In this document: one piece after another, positions 1 to 12,129 of the stretch
How the letters are laid out: the number at the start of each line of letters is the position of its first letter
How positions within the stretch are numbered: the first letter of the stretch is position 1
Made by a program: the position numbers and the translations under genes
Assembly: GCA_911728435.2 (NCBI GenBank)
Contig: OU452213.1
Coordinates: 10,209,834-10,273,833 of the forward strand
Source of the DNA: Apoderus coryli
Taxonomy: Eukaryota; Arthropoda; Insecta; Coleoptera; Attelabidae
Direction: 5' to 3'
DNA length: 64,000 nucleotides
The notes under the pieces: generated by a model
Databases searched by the model: none
Told to the model about the DNA's origin: nothing
The model's input: the letters and a program-made list of their open reading frames with translations, nothing else

Positions 1-57
1 TATTATTAATCAAAATAACAGGTTTTTAAGTAAACAGTGTGCGCCTTTAGAATAGAC

Positions 58-291
58 TTATAGAACCCATAAGTACGGTTGAATTGCAGATTTTCTTCCT
101 TTAAGGTTTATTATATGTTCTTCTATTTCTTGAACTGTTTTAGCACAAAATAAAAAAGATTCTTGAGAGTCTTTTATTGTGTACTTTAAATGGCTTATCT
201 TTCCACTGGCATCTTTGGAACATAGCTTAGCGGATAGCACTAAATATCCATGAAGAGTCCATAAAATTTCTCCCCTCGTATCGGCGGGTTT
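58..291 (-). pseudogene. uncharacterised 77-codon open frame, possible exon or relic
   Basis: Read from a TGA upstream, the frame gives KPADTRGEILWTLHGYLVL, continues SAKLCSKDASGKISHLKY and ends SAIQPYLWVL-stop. The sequence is mixed and protein-like, unlike the lysine/phenylalanine-rich noise typical of this DNA. It has no initiator ATG, and I see no splice acceptor in the right phase. The pattern FxFCxTVxEIExxI...IQPYL looks like a conserved domain, but I cannot name it. It could be an exon, a transposon relic or chance. Confidence 0.2.
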
Positions 292-1198
292 TCAACATTA
301 CAAAGGAATACCGCACTGTGTTTTTTTTCGTTTTAAACTGACTTTAGTTTTGTACTTTACTAAATGGTACTTATTTAAAAGGATTACTACTTACCTTATA
401 TTTCTACATTTGTTGTATTATTTGGGAACAAATTTTAAAAATAGATTTAGGAACATACTTCACTTTTCAACTGTATACATTTAACTAAACAAAACAAAAA
501 GGACGCGTAAACAAAAAGTCTATGAGAATATCATAATGTCAATGTTTTGAGTATTCAGTCTATGGTCCGGGTGCATTGATTTGCAAGCGTTATTCAGAAT
601 TTAATGGTTAGGTTCGTAAAATTAATGCTTAGCATCCATTGAATCAACAATGATCGTTTATTAGTTTTTATGTTCGCTGTTCATAGGTGTATGATTTACA
701 AATTATTGTGTTAAAGGCGAAGAGCATAAATTAATAAATTTAAAACATTGAAGCAATAAATAGTGACATTATATTGATGAAAAAAACCATAAATTTTCGA
801 TGTCTTGCATTTATTGATTAATGTTTCATCGTACATTGTTTCTATGTATGAAATTATTAATTTATGATCAAAATTCATTGTAACAGTGACCAATTCATAA
901 TATTAATGTTTAAAATATTGATGACAACCATTCATTGGTTTTACGTACAATATTTTTTTCAGTGTATAATAAGTAAATAAAATATAATATAAATTGGAAA
1001 ATCAGGGGAAGTTCACCACAAGGTGCTCTAACATAACCTAACACAATTTCAAGCATTACACTAAATTCCTAAATTGTATGCACTAAATGTGCTCCTTCAA
1101 ATATACCAAAAAAATTTAAATTTAAGAAATATAAAAAAAAAGACAAAATAAATAGTTTACAATGCACTATGAGCTATGAGCACCACAAGAAGTAAAAG
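292..1198. other. no gene seen; AT-rich
   Basis: No coding signal. Between about 570 and 960 short ATTGAT, TTAATG and CATTCATTG motifs recur, which may be a degenerate repeat. No boundaries could be set. Confidence 0.5.
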
Positions 1199-2200
1199 TT
1201 ACATATTCTGCTGTTCATATAAATACTGACAAACAGAGCAACGAAACTCAGCTAATTTCATCAACTTCAGATTTGCCGGTAAGGAATTGTATTGTTTCGA
1301 AACATCATATGAGAATCCCCTCTGAAATAGAACTGACCTATGGTTTGGAGGAGTTATGAGACCACGAGATCGAACGTTAATATGATGCACATCTGTACGA
1401 AACTCTATTTTATTAAACAAGTAAGGTGGTGTTTTATACAAGATTATTTTATGATAGAGACAGAGAGCGTAATATTTGAACCTGTTTCTCATATTAAGCC
1501 ACTTTAAATCCACAAGTTTATGGGATATATGTTCATATTTTTTAATTCCAAAAATAAATCTCATACAGGAATTCTGAACACGCTGCAGCCGACCCATTGT
1601 GTCAGTATCAAGACAGGGACCAATTACTGGTGCACAATAGGTAAATTGAGACAAAACCAAGGTCTCAGAAAGCATTTTTTTGTTGTTATATTAAGGGACG
1701 ATCTATGAGGGTATAAAAGTCTTAATGCCAGATAGGCTTTTCGAATGTTCGCAGTGCACAGCTCACGAAACCTGAAAGTTCTCTTCATAATTACTCCCAG
1801 ATTCTTTGCACTGCTAGCGAACGGAATAGAATCATCTCCCATCTCAATTCTCAAATCCTCACTAAGAAACTCATAGTCAGTCTTCTTTGCAAACAAGCCA
1901 GCCACCGCCTTCCCCGGATTTGTGCATAAATGATGTTGTGAAGCTCTCTCTGCCAACGAGTTCAAATCCCTGTTCAACCTGGTGTTTACAATAAGGTATT
2001 CTTCTGGACGAAAAGATAAAAGCAACTGCGTATCATCCGCATACATAGACAGTCATGAGTACTACACAAACGTGTAAAACTGAGAAGTATACAAAGTAAA
2101 CAGCAGAGGGCCCAAAATTGACCCTTGCGGAAGTCCCCTGGATATGGTATGTGGGGCACACACACACTCTCTCGCCAAACTACTTTAGTTTTTAATAACC
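1199..2200 (-). mobile_element. 5'-truncated LINE relic (YADD reverse transcriptase)
   Basis: Three minus-strand pieces of one reverse transcriptase survive. The first, at 2200-2090, reads GLPQGSILGPLLFTLYT. The second, 2046-1624, starts at the catalytic motif YADDTQLLLSF. The third, 1675-1199, is the C-terminal thumb region (SETLVLSQFTYCAPVIGP to YEQQNM). Stops and a frameshift near 1650 separate them. It is the same family as the better copy at 53.0-54.7 kb, with matching YADDTQ, LVLSQFxY and PPxHxxxxFxRxFSY motifs. Mariner A lies immediately next to the 5' end. The LINE sequence does not resume beyond the mariner, so the order of events is unclear. Confidence 0.8.
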
Positions 2201-2270
2201 TAATACGAGGTTTGCCTTTTATATTTCGGGATTAGAGAACCAAAACAAATATTAATCATCGAAAATCACT

Positions 2271-3237
2271 TTATTGTCTTTCAAGATATTCCCCATGAAG
2301 ATCTATATACTTTTGCATGCGTTTGAACCAACTGTCGAAGCACTTTTGTCGAAAAACGTTGACCTCTCAGTTTGATTTTTACGTACGGGAATAAAAAGAA
2401 GTCCTTCGGTGCCACGTCAGGACTATATGGCGGATGACTCATCAAATCCATGTTTTGGGTGCTCAAAAATGCAGTGGTTTGAGCCGATGTGTGAGAGCTC
2501 GCATTGTCGTGGTGAAGAGTGATCTGTCTTCGGCGGTTGGTTTTCCTGATTTCTTGGAAGACAACTGGCAAACAAATGGTTGTGTACCACTCAGAATTGA
2601 CTGTTCTGCGTTGTTCTAGTGATAAGGTTGTGAAATGTCCAGATTTTCCAAAAACACAGGCGACCATTTGCTTGGAAGGGCTTCGTGGGCAAACAACTTT
2701 TGTTGAATTTGGCTCGTCTTGAAACATCTATACAGTCGACTGCTGTTTACTTTCGGGCTCATACGCGTAAATCCACTATTCATCATCTGTCACGATGTCA
2801 TAGACGTGTTTCGAAGCACCGCGATCGTATTTTTTGAGCATTTCTTTCGACAATCGGCACGAGCCTTTTTTTGAGCGATTTACAAATTGTGTGAGATGAA
2901 ACACGAACAAATGTTTTTGACAGTCAAATGTTTATGCAATATTGAATGTATGCTGGTCCCACTAATGCCTAAGGTTGTCTCAATCTCTTGATAGGTCACA
3001 TGACGATCTTGCAATATCAGTTCGCGCACAGCATTAATGGTTTTCCGAACAACAACTTATTTTCGACGGCCTTCACGAAATTCGTCTTGTAGTGAACTTC
3101 GACCACGATTGAATTCACCGTACCATCGATAAACACTGGTCCTTGATGGAGCTTCAAAAATTGATTTAAGTTCATCAATGCACTGTTGCTGAGTTGTAAA
3201 GAATAATCGCACGAAAATGTTCACGATTTAATTCCAT
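2271..3237 (-). pseudogene. mariner transposase, broken (copy A)
   Basis: Cut-and-paste transposase of the IS630/Tc1/mariner superfamily. The start is an ATG at 3237 (MELNREHF). The longest surviving frame is 2727-2281. It keeps the second catalytic aspartate (LHHDNASSHTS), but the third motif reads APKDFFLF after HPPYSPDV. The N-terminal paired helix-turn-helix region and the first aspartate are frameshifted. Frame changes also occur near the end, where the family sequence KCIDLHGEYFE is read out of frame. The copy is not functional. Confidence 0.8.
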
Positions 3238-3291
3238 TTTTGGGCCGAGATGAATCTTTCAAGTTATTGTAAACAATACAAATAGCGCTCG

Positions 3292-4105
3292 TCGCTTGAC
3301 TGGAATCAGCACATATCTGAATTGGGCGGAAAACTGTCAACGAGCATTTTTGTTATTCGCAGATTAAAGCAGTATTTGTCGCGGGAAACATTGCGGTCGG
3401 TATATTTTTCGCTTTTCCATTCTCATATTACATATGGAGTATTGTTGTGGGGAAATGCGTCGTCTGCTTCTGGCATTTTCTTATCTCAAAAAAGGGTGGT
3501 TCGAATTCTGGACGGTGCTGGTTTTAGGGACCATTGTAGGCCAATATTTATCAGGTTAGGTATTGTGACCCTACCTTGCTCATATATTTATCATCAAGAG
3601 TGAGGGATGCGATACACACAAATGGAAGCTACCATCGCTATCCGACGGGTTCCCTGGACTCTTTGCGACCTCCGCGCTTTAGACTCAGGAAGTGCGAAAG
3701 GAATTCATTGCAGATTGGTCTGTACAATGCTTTGCCGAATTATATACGAATATGTAATTTGAAATTGTTCAAAACTAAAATAAAACGTGTGCTCTTGGAG
3801 CACGCCTTTTACTCTGTGGAAGAGTACATGCATGATATTATGCCGAATCTTAGTGATAGTCCTTAAATAGGATAGACAATGGTAACATGTTTAAATATTG
3901 TGAATTATTGTTTGTTTTGTTTTTTGATGTACATATACTTACATGTCTGTTGTAATAATTATTGTACTATATGTGTGTTTTGATTTTGATTCAGTTTATG
4001 TGTGTTTTACTGTTTTTGTTTGGTATTTTATTGTAAAATTTGACAGGCTACAATTGTAAACCTTATATACAATGATGTGGCAAATAAATGAATAAATAAA
4101 TAAAT
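3292..4105 (+). mobile_element. 5'-truncated LINE inserted in mariner A
   Basis: Only the last part of a LINE reverse transcriptase remains: 3300-3603 (LSTSIFVIRRLKQYLS, SLFHSHITYGVLLWG) and, after a frameshift near 3595, 3576-3866 ending NLSDSP-stop. A 240-bp 3' UTR ends in an AAAT-rich tail at about 4082-4105. The HSHxTYGxxLWG and FYSVEEYM motifs place it with the copy at 39.2-40.2 kb. Mariner sequence lies on both sides. Confidence 0.85.
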
Positions 4106-4220
4106 ATGTATGTTCTGAGTACGTATAACCTCAAAAATGTCCAACTTTACGGTAGAGCTCTCAGTTGCCAGATTGTAACACCAGGGTTGCCAAATCCCGA
4201 AATATAAAACGCAACCCTCG

Positions 4221-5569
4221 AAATAGCACTAATTTCCTAATTCATTTTGAATATCCGCTAATTCCTCTACTAATTCCACAACTTTCCTTTATTGGTACAC
4301 CAAATTCCTCCTTCGGGGTATCAAAAACAACACTAGTAACTAGTTATGTAAGTTTATAATAATATTACAGTATCGTGGTAGAAAAAAAGTACAATATTAA
4401 CAATATTCATGAATTCCGTTGTAATACATTTATTTTTTAAATTACATTTTTTATTGGGAAAACCATAGAGGTATTAATAATTCTTGCATTTTGACATTTT
4501 AAAACTACAAGAAAGTTATTAGTATGCATCATACCTATCTAAAGCTAACGTACCACGTTTTTGGTTTACCTATACAGGGGTGATTCATTATGGTTCCAAT
4601 AAATGAAAACTGGAGATTCCCGAGAATAATTTCAGCATTTTTTTTCATTGAACCCATGTCCGCAAATGCTTCGTTATCGTGATACAGGGTGTCCAAATTT
4701 AGTGGTAGTGGCTGTCATTTTAGTAATGAAACCTTATATGATATTGTAAAACAGATGCATTTATTTTGGTTAGAACTGCACCAAAGAGCAAGAATTATTC
4801 TGATTGCAGTTCTGGGACACTTGGCAAAATTGATAAACATAGATTCCACAACCATAAGCAGATGTGTATATACAATAACAGCTTGTAGTATGGTGATATT
4901 ACCCAATTACATATGGCAACGTTGTAAGCGATATCGCGTGTTAATAGTAAATACAAACGTGTAGGTAGTATTCTTTCTGTATTAGGCGGTAGCAGAGATT
5001 CATTTATATTATTATTATATGTCATTAATATTTAAAAGTGTGTAAGAACATAAATTTGATGTATGGAGACAATTAATTACTAATACAATGGTGCAATCCA
5101 TGATATCCTAACCTATTATTCCGCAGGTATAGTGTATCCAAAGTTAATTTAAAATATATAACGATTCTACCGGGGATATCCGTTCCCATTCTTTACATTA
5201 TAAAAGGGCATTGAATGCAGCGTTTTTTGATACATTTCTCCCTCGTATAAAAGACGTAAATCATGCCTGCCAAAGGATACCGACAGTAATAAAAATAACT
5301 AAAGTGACTGGAAAAAGTTCAGATTAATCTAAATATAATGGAATGGATGGACATCATATGGTATGGAGAAGACTTAATGTGGAATTTAAACAAGAACATT
5401 TGTAAAACACGGTGGCAGAATATTGTACCCATGATCTGTTCAATAGTTTTTCTTAGGTTAATAAAATGAAAGAAGATCTATCAAATTAGATAATAATAAT
5501 TTTCTTCTCATAATAATTTTGTCAGAGAATTTACACAAAAATTATATATAAGTTATAATGAAAATGATA
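4221..5569. other. no gene seen
   Basis: No reading frame with family character. CAGGGTGTCCAAATTT at about 4685 is the kind of terminus seen on many short insect repeats, but no partner end was found. Confidence 0.5.
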
Positions 5570-6848
5570 GTTATTGGAATAGAGGGAGCAGTCCTCCTTT
5601 ATTGGACGCATTCGATTCCTGTTCAGCCTATTTCGGCAAAATGATACAGGACGTTTCTATACCTTGTTATGATTATGCATATGAGTTGCAGTACTTTACC
5701 ATACCAGTTTTCCTATCCCAATTATCCAAAGATGAGACCTCTGCTGTAGAATTTAGAAGATATGTGGCAGAACATTGGGAAAACCACGTAGAAATTTTTA
5801 CTGACGGGTCTAAAAAAGAACGCAACCAAGTGGGGATAGGGATGTTTTGCCCACAGAGAAATATCTCTATAGCAGAAAGAGTTCCGGATTATTTTTCAAT
5901 ATGTACAGCTGAAATTATTGCTATTAAAAGAGCAGTAGAAATGTGTTGTTCAGAACCTGGAAAATATATTATATTCTCCGACTCGAGAGCTGCTCTTATG
6001 AAACTGAAAAAAATAGGAGTACTTGGGAAAATGGACAGGATAACTTTGGAAACTAAAAAATTAATTGCTGAGCAAAGGGAAAACAGAATAATCATAACAT
6101 TATCATGGGTTCCTTCTCACTGTGGAATTAAAGGTAATGAGATTGCCGATCAATTGGCGAATAGAGGACGAGAAAAGCAAGAATTAACTGAGTATTTGAT
6201 ACCGTATATAGACCTCCTGGGAGTACTCTTTAATACTGTCCTTTGACAGCGTTTGGGTTGGGTGGAGCGAAGAATGGAGGTCGGCTGGACGAACTAAGGG
6301 TGTGAACTATGTTGCTATCGTGGAGAAACCATATAGAAGGGTATGGTTTAGAAGCTATAATAATAACAGAAAAGATTTGGTTACATTGTGCCGTATGAGG
6401 AGTAATCATTGTTTATCGGGACAACATTTGAATAAGATTCATGTGAGGGACAGTGCGCTTTGTGAATGTGGTGAAGAAGAAACTTTACAACATATTTTTT
6501 TCCAATGTCCACAGTATGCTGCTCAAAGTAAAGAGTTGTATCAAGAACTTTCGGTTAGTGCTTTGGTGGGGTTCTGTAGTGCATGAATTGCTTTCGCCTA
6601 GAGTAGTTGAATTCGTAGGTGGCTTTTTGCTAGCATGTAATTTCAGACTTTAGAGTGAGTTCGTGCTTCTGGTGTGGGAAAGATGAATAAGTGAAGGCTA
6701 AATTGGATCTTCTTATCTTTCAAGGTTTTGTGGCGGTTTGGGACTCACCCCTTGTGTTATCCGAACGAGGATAAAGGTGTTCAATCACCCCTGGCCAAAT
6801 ACCCCCGGTAGCTGGGGCCAATAAAGAAGAGCAAATACATACATACAT
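5570..6848 (+). mobile_element. 5'-truncated LINE with RNase H domain
   Basis: 3' portion of a LINE that carries ribonuclease H and a C-terminal zinc-knuckle-like segment. It ends at a short CATA repeat tail (about 6832-6848) just after an AATAAAG. The reverse transcriptase is absent, consistent with 5' truncation. Confidence 0.8.
5602..6586 (+). pseudogene. LINE RNase H and C-terminal Cys-rich domain
   Basis: The first frame, to 6246, is an RNase H fold that would remove the RNA strand during reverse transcription. It has all four expected motifs: FTDGSK, TAEIIAIKRA, FSDSRAAL and WVPSHCGIKGNEIADQLA, giving D, E, D and H/D catalytic positions. A frameshift follows near 6240. The second frame, 6302-6586, has CECGEEETLQHIFFQCPQY, a C-x-C...H...C arrangement common after RNase H in I- and R1/LOA-type LINEs. 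Which of those clades it belongs to cannot be settled by eye. Confidence 0.8.
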
Positions 6849-7049
6849 AGTAATTTTTAATAAAACGGTTAGCAAGTGACAAATGTGTCAAATATGCCTT
6901 TTGTCATGATAATATCAGGTATTAATGTGTCATAAGAGAAAAATTATACAATTTTCAATGTTTAGTTTAGTGTGGTTGTGCAACTTTCCGCACTAAAAAA
7001 ATGGAGAAGTAGAAATTTCTTGACAAAATATTGTAGAATTTAGAATGAT

Positions 7050-7562
7050 TTAAACTGTACCTTGCAATTGGATCCCATAAACAGACAACCCTATTCGAAA
7101 TTTAAATCTTATGGTAATTATATGTACCTATACCGATTGATAGCGAAAGAAATCAATGATCAAAGAAATCTTAAGGTATTTAAAAGAAAAATGATAGGCT
7201 GGTTGCACTCTAGAAGAAATACTTGTTACAATTTTATAAATTTCAATAGTTTTCCATTTTGATATATATCTACAAATTATTGGGACTAGGGTATGTATAT
7301 GTAATATACATAAATATAAAAAAAATAATCAAGCTATTGTTTTGAATGTGTTAATTAAATATAGGGGAAGTTTTTTTAATGTATTAATTGTTGGAGTATA
7401 CACATTTTCTATTGTTTTGGAACGAATAATAAGTTATTTTGTAACTTATTCACGCACAAACCGTTTTAACGGTTTCAGTGGATTTTCATTTTATTTCCGT
7501 AAAGAACACATAGGATAAAATTATGTAAATTTTCTTTTTGGAAATAAATTATTATTATTATG
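7050..7562 (+). mobile_element. LINE 3' end relic
   Basis: The frame 7062-7262 reads INDQRNLKVFKRKMIGWL near its end, typical of the last residues of CR1/Jockey-like ORF2 (compare NNLKVFKKLLSGFL at 36.3 kb). About 280 bp of 3' UTR follow, ending in an AATAAATTATTATTATTA tail at 7543-7561. Only the extreme 3' end was copied. Confidence 0.6.
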
Positions 7563-7592
7563 TGGTCGAGGTAATTCGCGTAATCCGTATGT

Positions 7593-7660
7593 TATGAGTG
7601 TAGCTCAGTGGTTAGATACTTGCTTTGCGACCGGATGGTCGTGAGTTCAAGTCACAGCTA
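7593..7660 (+). repeat. tRNA-like sequence (SINE head or tRNA pseudogene)
   Basis: Contains an A-box-like TAGCTCAGTGG and a B-box-like GAGTTCAAGTC at normal tRNA spacing. The T-arm has mismatches and the acceptor stem does not pair, so a working tRNA is unlikely. A T-run follows, as in other tRNA-derived repeats here. Confidence 0.5.
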
Positions 7661-7662
7661 TT

Positions 7663-8681
7663 CTTCCATTTTTTTTTATTTATAATTTTTGAATAAAGTA
7701 GTATTATTACTATTAGTGTACTGTCATCATAAATTTTAAATATTTGACGTGTTTTTGTTTAGAAAAGCGTCTAGAATGTAAAGCAGAAACATGTATTCAT
7801 GTATAATTCGAACTGCAAACACTTGTACATATTTTAAATTTCAGATTATTTGCAAACATTTTTTCATTCAATCAGTTTCTTTCTAAATTAATGAATCGAA
7901 ACGCAGCTTTACCACAATAACCCAGAGCATAGGGAAGACGCTGATCAAGGTGAAAACTTTACAGTTTGCTGAAAAAATAACACGATAGTTTCAAACTAAC
8001 ATGATTTTTATATGAGCGTACGACAATCAGTTTAGACTTGGGCTGGAGGCCAGGACGAAAATCCACCCCAACACATCCTAATAAACGAGTGCATAGTACA
8101 ATCCCACTAATAAACCACCAAAGTTGTCCGTAGAATGAAATGCCGCAACGAATTGTGTTTCTGCGCTAGTTTGCAAAATCGGCTTTGCTTTCATTAAAAC
8201 TTTTAACAATTAATTTCATTTACAATTAAAATATTTACCTATGTGTTTATATCCTTTGTATCACGCTAAATTCTATTCACGTACTGTACAATAAAATAAA
8301 AAGTTTCAGTGAAGGGCAAAATGGTCTCCCAAACCATTCCACTATTGTTCTGTTACTCGTATAAATCGAATTAAAAATTTGTGTTTTTATGAATATTTTA
8401 TGCAAACACTATTCAACCCGTAATGCTACAACAAATTCTGCCGAAAAGCTCTTTCCATTTGGTGGATTTAAGGTACTTCTACACTCTGCAAGTTGCCTAG
8501 ATGAATAATTAAACACCAATGCCAGATAAACTAGTTTAAAAATTCAAGATGCAATTCTCCGTAGACTATATCAGAAACCCTGGTAGATATTATATAGTGA
8601 AGTGAAGATGTGAATATTATTTTAAATAATATATGACTAGAGTATAACATCTAACGGCTATTAAAATAAATATTTACTCAC
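7663..8681. other. sog intron 3' of the CR1 exon; no gene seen
   Basis: No coding or repeat signal that I can name. By position this is the start of the next sog intron. Confidence 0.5.
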
Positions 8682-8814
8682 TTTTCGTATCCCCTGGACA
8701 AGTTCTGCAACAGCGGTCTGGAAGATAAATCGGATTTTCGCATGTAGTTTCTGGACATTCTTTTTTTATACTTTGACATTGTACTTTAGCCACTATCCGG
8801 TTTTTCTTTAAAAT
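8682..8814 (-). CDS. sog: sog/chordin exon, second half of CR1 (VWC) domain
   Basis: This 133-bp exon continues the Sog CR1 domain. The 44 codons read ILKKNRIVAKVQCQSIKKEC, then PETTCENPIYLPDRCCRTCP and GDTK. The spacing VxCxxIKxECPxxxC...LPxxCCxxCPGD is the classical end of a chordin/VWC module, with the CC pair and the CPGD close. The acceptor is AAAATCTGTAAC read in reverse (GTTACAG then ATTTTAAAG); the donor is AAAA then GTGAGT. It starts in phase 0, as the upstream exon demands, and ends in phase 1, so the next exon must begin with two bases of a split codon. That exon is not visible below 8.68 kb, so the next intron is longer than this window. A degenerate satellite begins about 50 bp on the acceptor side. 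Confidence 0.9.
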
Positions 8815-8859
8815 CTGTAACAAAATAACAAATGTATAAACCACTTAGTTCAAATAAAT

Positions 8860-10880
8860 TCAACTTACTTAGGTATCTCTTAGAAATATTCAACTACATT
8901 GAAGAAAGTATTAAATTATCGACGTAATTGTTTTTTTAATATTCAACTTTATAAAATTATAAAAAAATCACAGACAGAAATTCAATTTGTATGAATTTAT
9001 AAACGAAATTGTTTTATATGATTTTACAATTGTATACAACTGTTTTTATATAGGCATTCAACTTTATAAAACTATAAAAAAGTCGACGTAAAATCAACTT
9101 CATATAACTTAATTGAATTTATAAACGTAACTGTTTTATTCAATTATATACAACTATATATAACTGTTTTTATACTGTCATTCAACGTTATATAACTACA
9201 ATTAAATTATAGTCATAACTGATTTTTTAATGTTCAACTTTATAAAACTATTAAAAAAGTCATATAACTTAATTTACTTTATAAACGTAACTGTGTTATT
9301 CAATTATTAAGTGTATATAACTGTTTTTATAGAGGCATTGAACTTTATATAACTATAATTAAATTATAGTCATAAGTGTTTTTTTAATATTCAACTATAT
9401 AAAACTATAAACAATTCACAGACATAAATTCAACTTCATATAACTTAATTGACTTTGTAAACGTAACTATTCTATTCAATTATTAACTGTATATAACTGT
9501 TTTTATAGATTTATTTAACTTTATATAACTATGTATAATTAAATTATAGCCATAACTGTTTTTTTTTTTAATATTTATCGTTATAAAACTATAAAAAAGT
9601 AATAGACATAAATTCAACTTCCATATATAACTTTTATGAATTTATATTCCTAATAGTTTTATATAATTGTACAATTTTATATAAGTGTTTTTAAAGAAAT
9701 AACACTTTTTATAACTATAAATAAATTATAGTCATTTTTTAATATTCACCTTTATAAAATTATAGAAAAGTCATAGAGATAAATTCAACTTCATATAACT
9801 TTTATGAATCTATAAACGTAACTGTTTTTATAGAGGCATTCAACTTTATATAACTATAATTAAATCATAGTATACAACTATTATGAAGTTACAGACGTTT
9901 TTTCTAGAAATATTTGACTCATATTGAAAGTAAATATGAAATTTTCTACGTTACTGTTTTCTATAAATATTCAACTTTATATCGAAGTTATAACAATAAA
10001 TTCAACGTCATATAACTTTTATAAGGTTAATGGAACTGTTTTCTATTATGCAACTATATATATTATATACACCTGTTGTTATAGAAATATATAACTTAAT
10101 TAATTTATAGTCAAAACTCTTTGATAAATGATATCCAAGTTCATACAAGTGTCATGAAGTTACACATGTAGTGCTTTTTCTAGAAATATTAGGCTTCAAA
10201 AAATATAATTATGACACTCTGGAAGATCTTACTGTTTTCTATAAATATTCAACATTATATTGAAGTTATAACAATAAGTTCAACTTCATATAACTTTGAT
10301 GAAGTTAATTGAACGGTTTTCTAGATTTATTCAACTGTATACTAATAACTGTTGTTATAGAAATATACAACTTATATAACTATAATGAAATTATAGTCAA
10401 AACTCTTTGTTAAATGATATCCAAGTTCATACAACTATCATGAAGTTACACATGTAGTGCTTTTTCTAGAAATATTAGGCTTCAAAAATGTAATTATGAA
10501 ACTCTGGAAGACGTTACTGTTTTCTATAAATATTCAACATTATATTGAAGTTATAACTATAAGTTCAACTTCATATAACTTTTATGAAGTTAATTGAACT
10601 GTTTTCTAGAATTATTCAACTTTATACTAATCACTGTTGTTATAGAAATATACAACTTATATAACTATAATGAAATTATAGTCAAAACTCTTTGTTAAAT
10701 GATATCCAAGTTCGTTCTCTATTCTCTATATTACTCAACTGTATATCTACATATAACTGTTTTTTTTAGAAATATTATAACTGTTATAACTGATTCTTAA
10801 ACAATATCCAAATTTATAAAACTATAACCATGATATGACAATCATGAAGTTATAAAACTAACTATTTCTACTAAACAATC
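8860..10880. repeat. satellite-like tandem array 1 (about 170 bp, then about 287 bp)
   Basis: Degenerate tandem repeat built on TTCAACTTCATATAACTT and TATAACTGTTTTTATAG blocks. Copies of the first block lie near 9094, 9262, 9430, 9608, 9788, 10004, 10278 and 10565. The spacing is about 168, 168, 178 and 180 bp, then 216, 274 and 287 bp. The later, longer unit carries an added GATATCCAAGTTCATAC and AGTGCTTTTTCTAGAAATAT segment, seen twice 287 bp apart. The array starts about 50 bp from the sog exon acceptor. Confidence 0.8.
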
Positions 10881-12129
10881 ATTTTTTATTGAAGTTTTAC
10901 CACTTCATCATTTTTTAAATATAGTAAAACTTTTCGAGAAACATTATTTATGAAGTTAAGAAGAATGCTTTCACATAAGTAACAATAAAATTAATTATGC
11001 TTAAAATATCGAGGCAAAACGAATTAATAATAAATGAAGATGAAGCCAGTCAACAGAATTATTATAGTATCGTCTCCCAACTTTTTTTTAATCAGAAAAC
11101 ATATTACACGATATTGGCATACCTTTTGCAAGTCTAGTGCAGAATTTTAAAATGTTAAAATGATGAATTATTCATTTGAATATTTTCACATAAAACGTAC
11201 AAATACGGTGAGAAGTAAGACTGCTATAACATGTAGTATGTACTATACGTACTACAGGATGGGTAAACATCAATAAATTTTCGGTTTATTATACAGTGGA
11301 CATTCACAACAATTATTTATTTATTTTTTGTAGAAGAAATAGACAGAGAGTAATATAGGTTGTTAAAATAGTTATCAAACAGCATTCTATTCTATTTATT
11401 TACTTAGATGCGATTAAAAAGAGCCAATTTTGTATAATATTATAAAATGAAATTTGTCTTAAATAGCAAACAGTGGCATTTAAAAGTTTCTAATTATCGA
11501 ATCTAAAGTCTGGCTTTATTTGAAAGATAACCAGAGCAGCTTTAAAAAATGTATACAACTAAACTTCATGGGACTTCTAGATCTTTAGAAAATAGATTAC
11601 AACCAAACAGCACCTAATGATTTCTTATTCTGATCTGTATTTACAAAACCAGGTCTATTGGAAAGTTATCAAAGTCCAATATATATATCTCTTATATATT
11701 ATGTGTAATGTGACTAACCCTGTATATGCTTGTATGTAGTACCTATGTGTGCAAGTTAACAAAAAACGCCGACAAGTTAAGTAAACCAATACCAACTCGT
11801 TTTGTTTTTGTTAGTATTAGCATAAGTAGTATCAAGTCTATCGTTATTTATTTATTCAAGTATGTATTGAAAGTCATCACTTCTTTCTGTTTCTTTTTTT
11901 TTTTGCAAAATTTATTTCTGGGTCAGAATAATAATGTCTGGCTGTCACGATTTTTGAGGGGAATCATCCTATGATGTAATAGCTTTAACTGGGCCCATAA
12001 CTTGCAGGGTGTAAAAGGAGGGGGCGTTTTTAATCTCGCGGAATGGTAGTTAGTGGTTGTTATATTTTTAATTCTATGAATCAGTGTTAATATAAATACC
12101 ATGTTTTATCGTAATTAAGCTTTGAACGT
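10881..12129. other. no gene seen
   Basis: AT-rich intronic sequence. The longest frame (11726-11974) is phenylalanine/isoleucine-rich and crosses a T-run, so I do not accept it as a gene. Confidence 0.5.

Larger units (their letters stand above)
2216..4220 (-). mobile_element. mariner copy A, with nested LINE
   Basis: Mariner-family DNA transposon in reverse orientation, between inverted-repeat ends that read CGAGGTTTGCCTTTTATATT on the left and the complementary form at 4190-4220. The left flank is the TA target; the right TA is mutated to AA. The right end is separated from the transposase by a LINE at about 3292-4105, after which mariner sequence resumes at TCTGAGTACG. Without the insert the element would be about 1.2 kb, a normal mariner length. 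Confidence 0.85.

Noticed and set aside
58..291. CHRD-domain exon of sog
   Set aside because: On the right strand and in the right direction, but it shows no chordin-repeat pattern and no acceptor in the needed phase.
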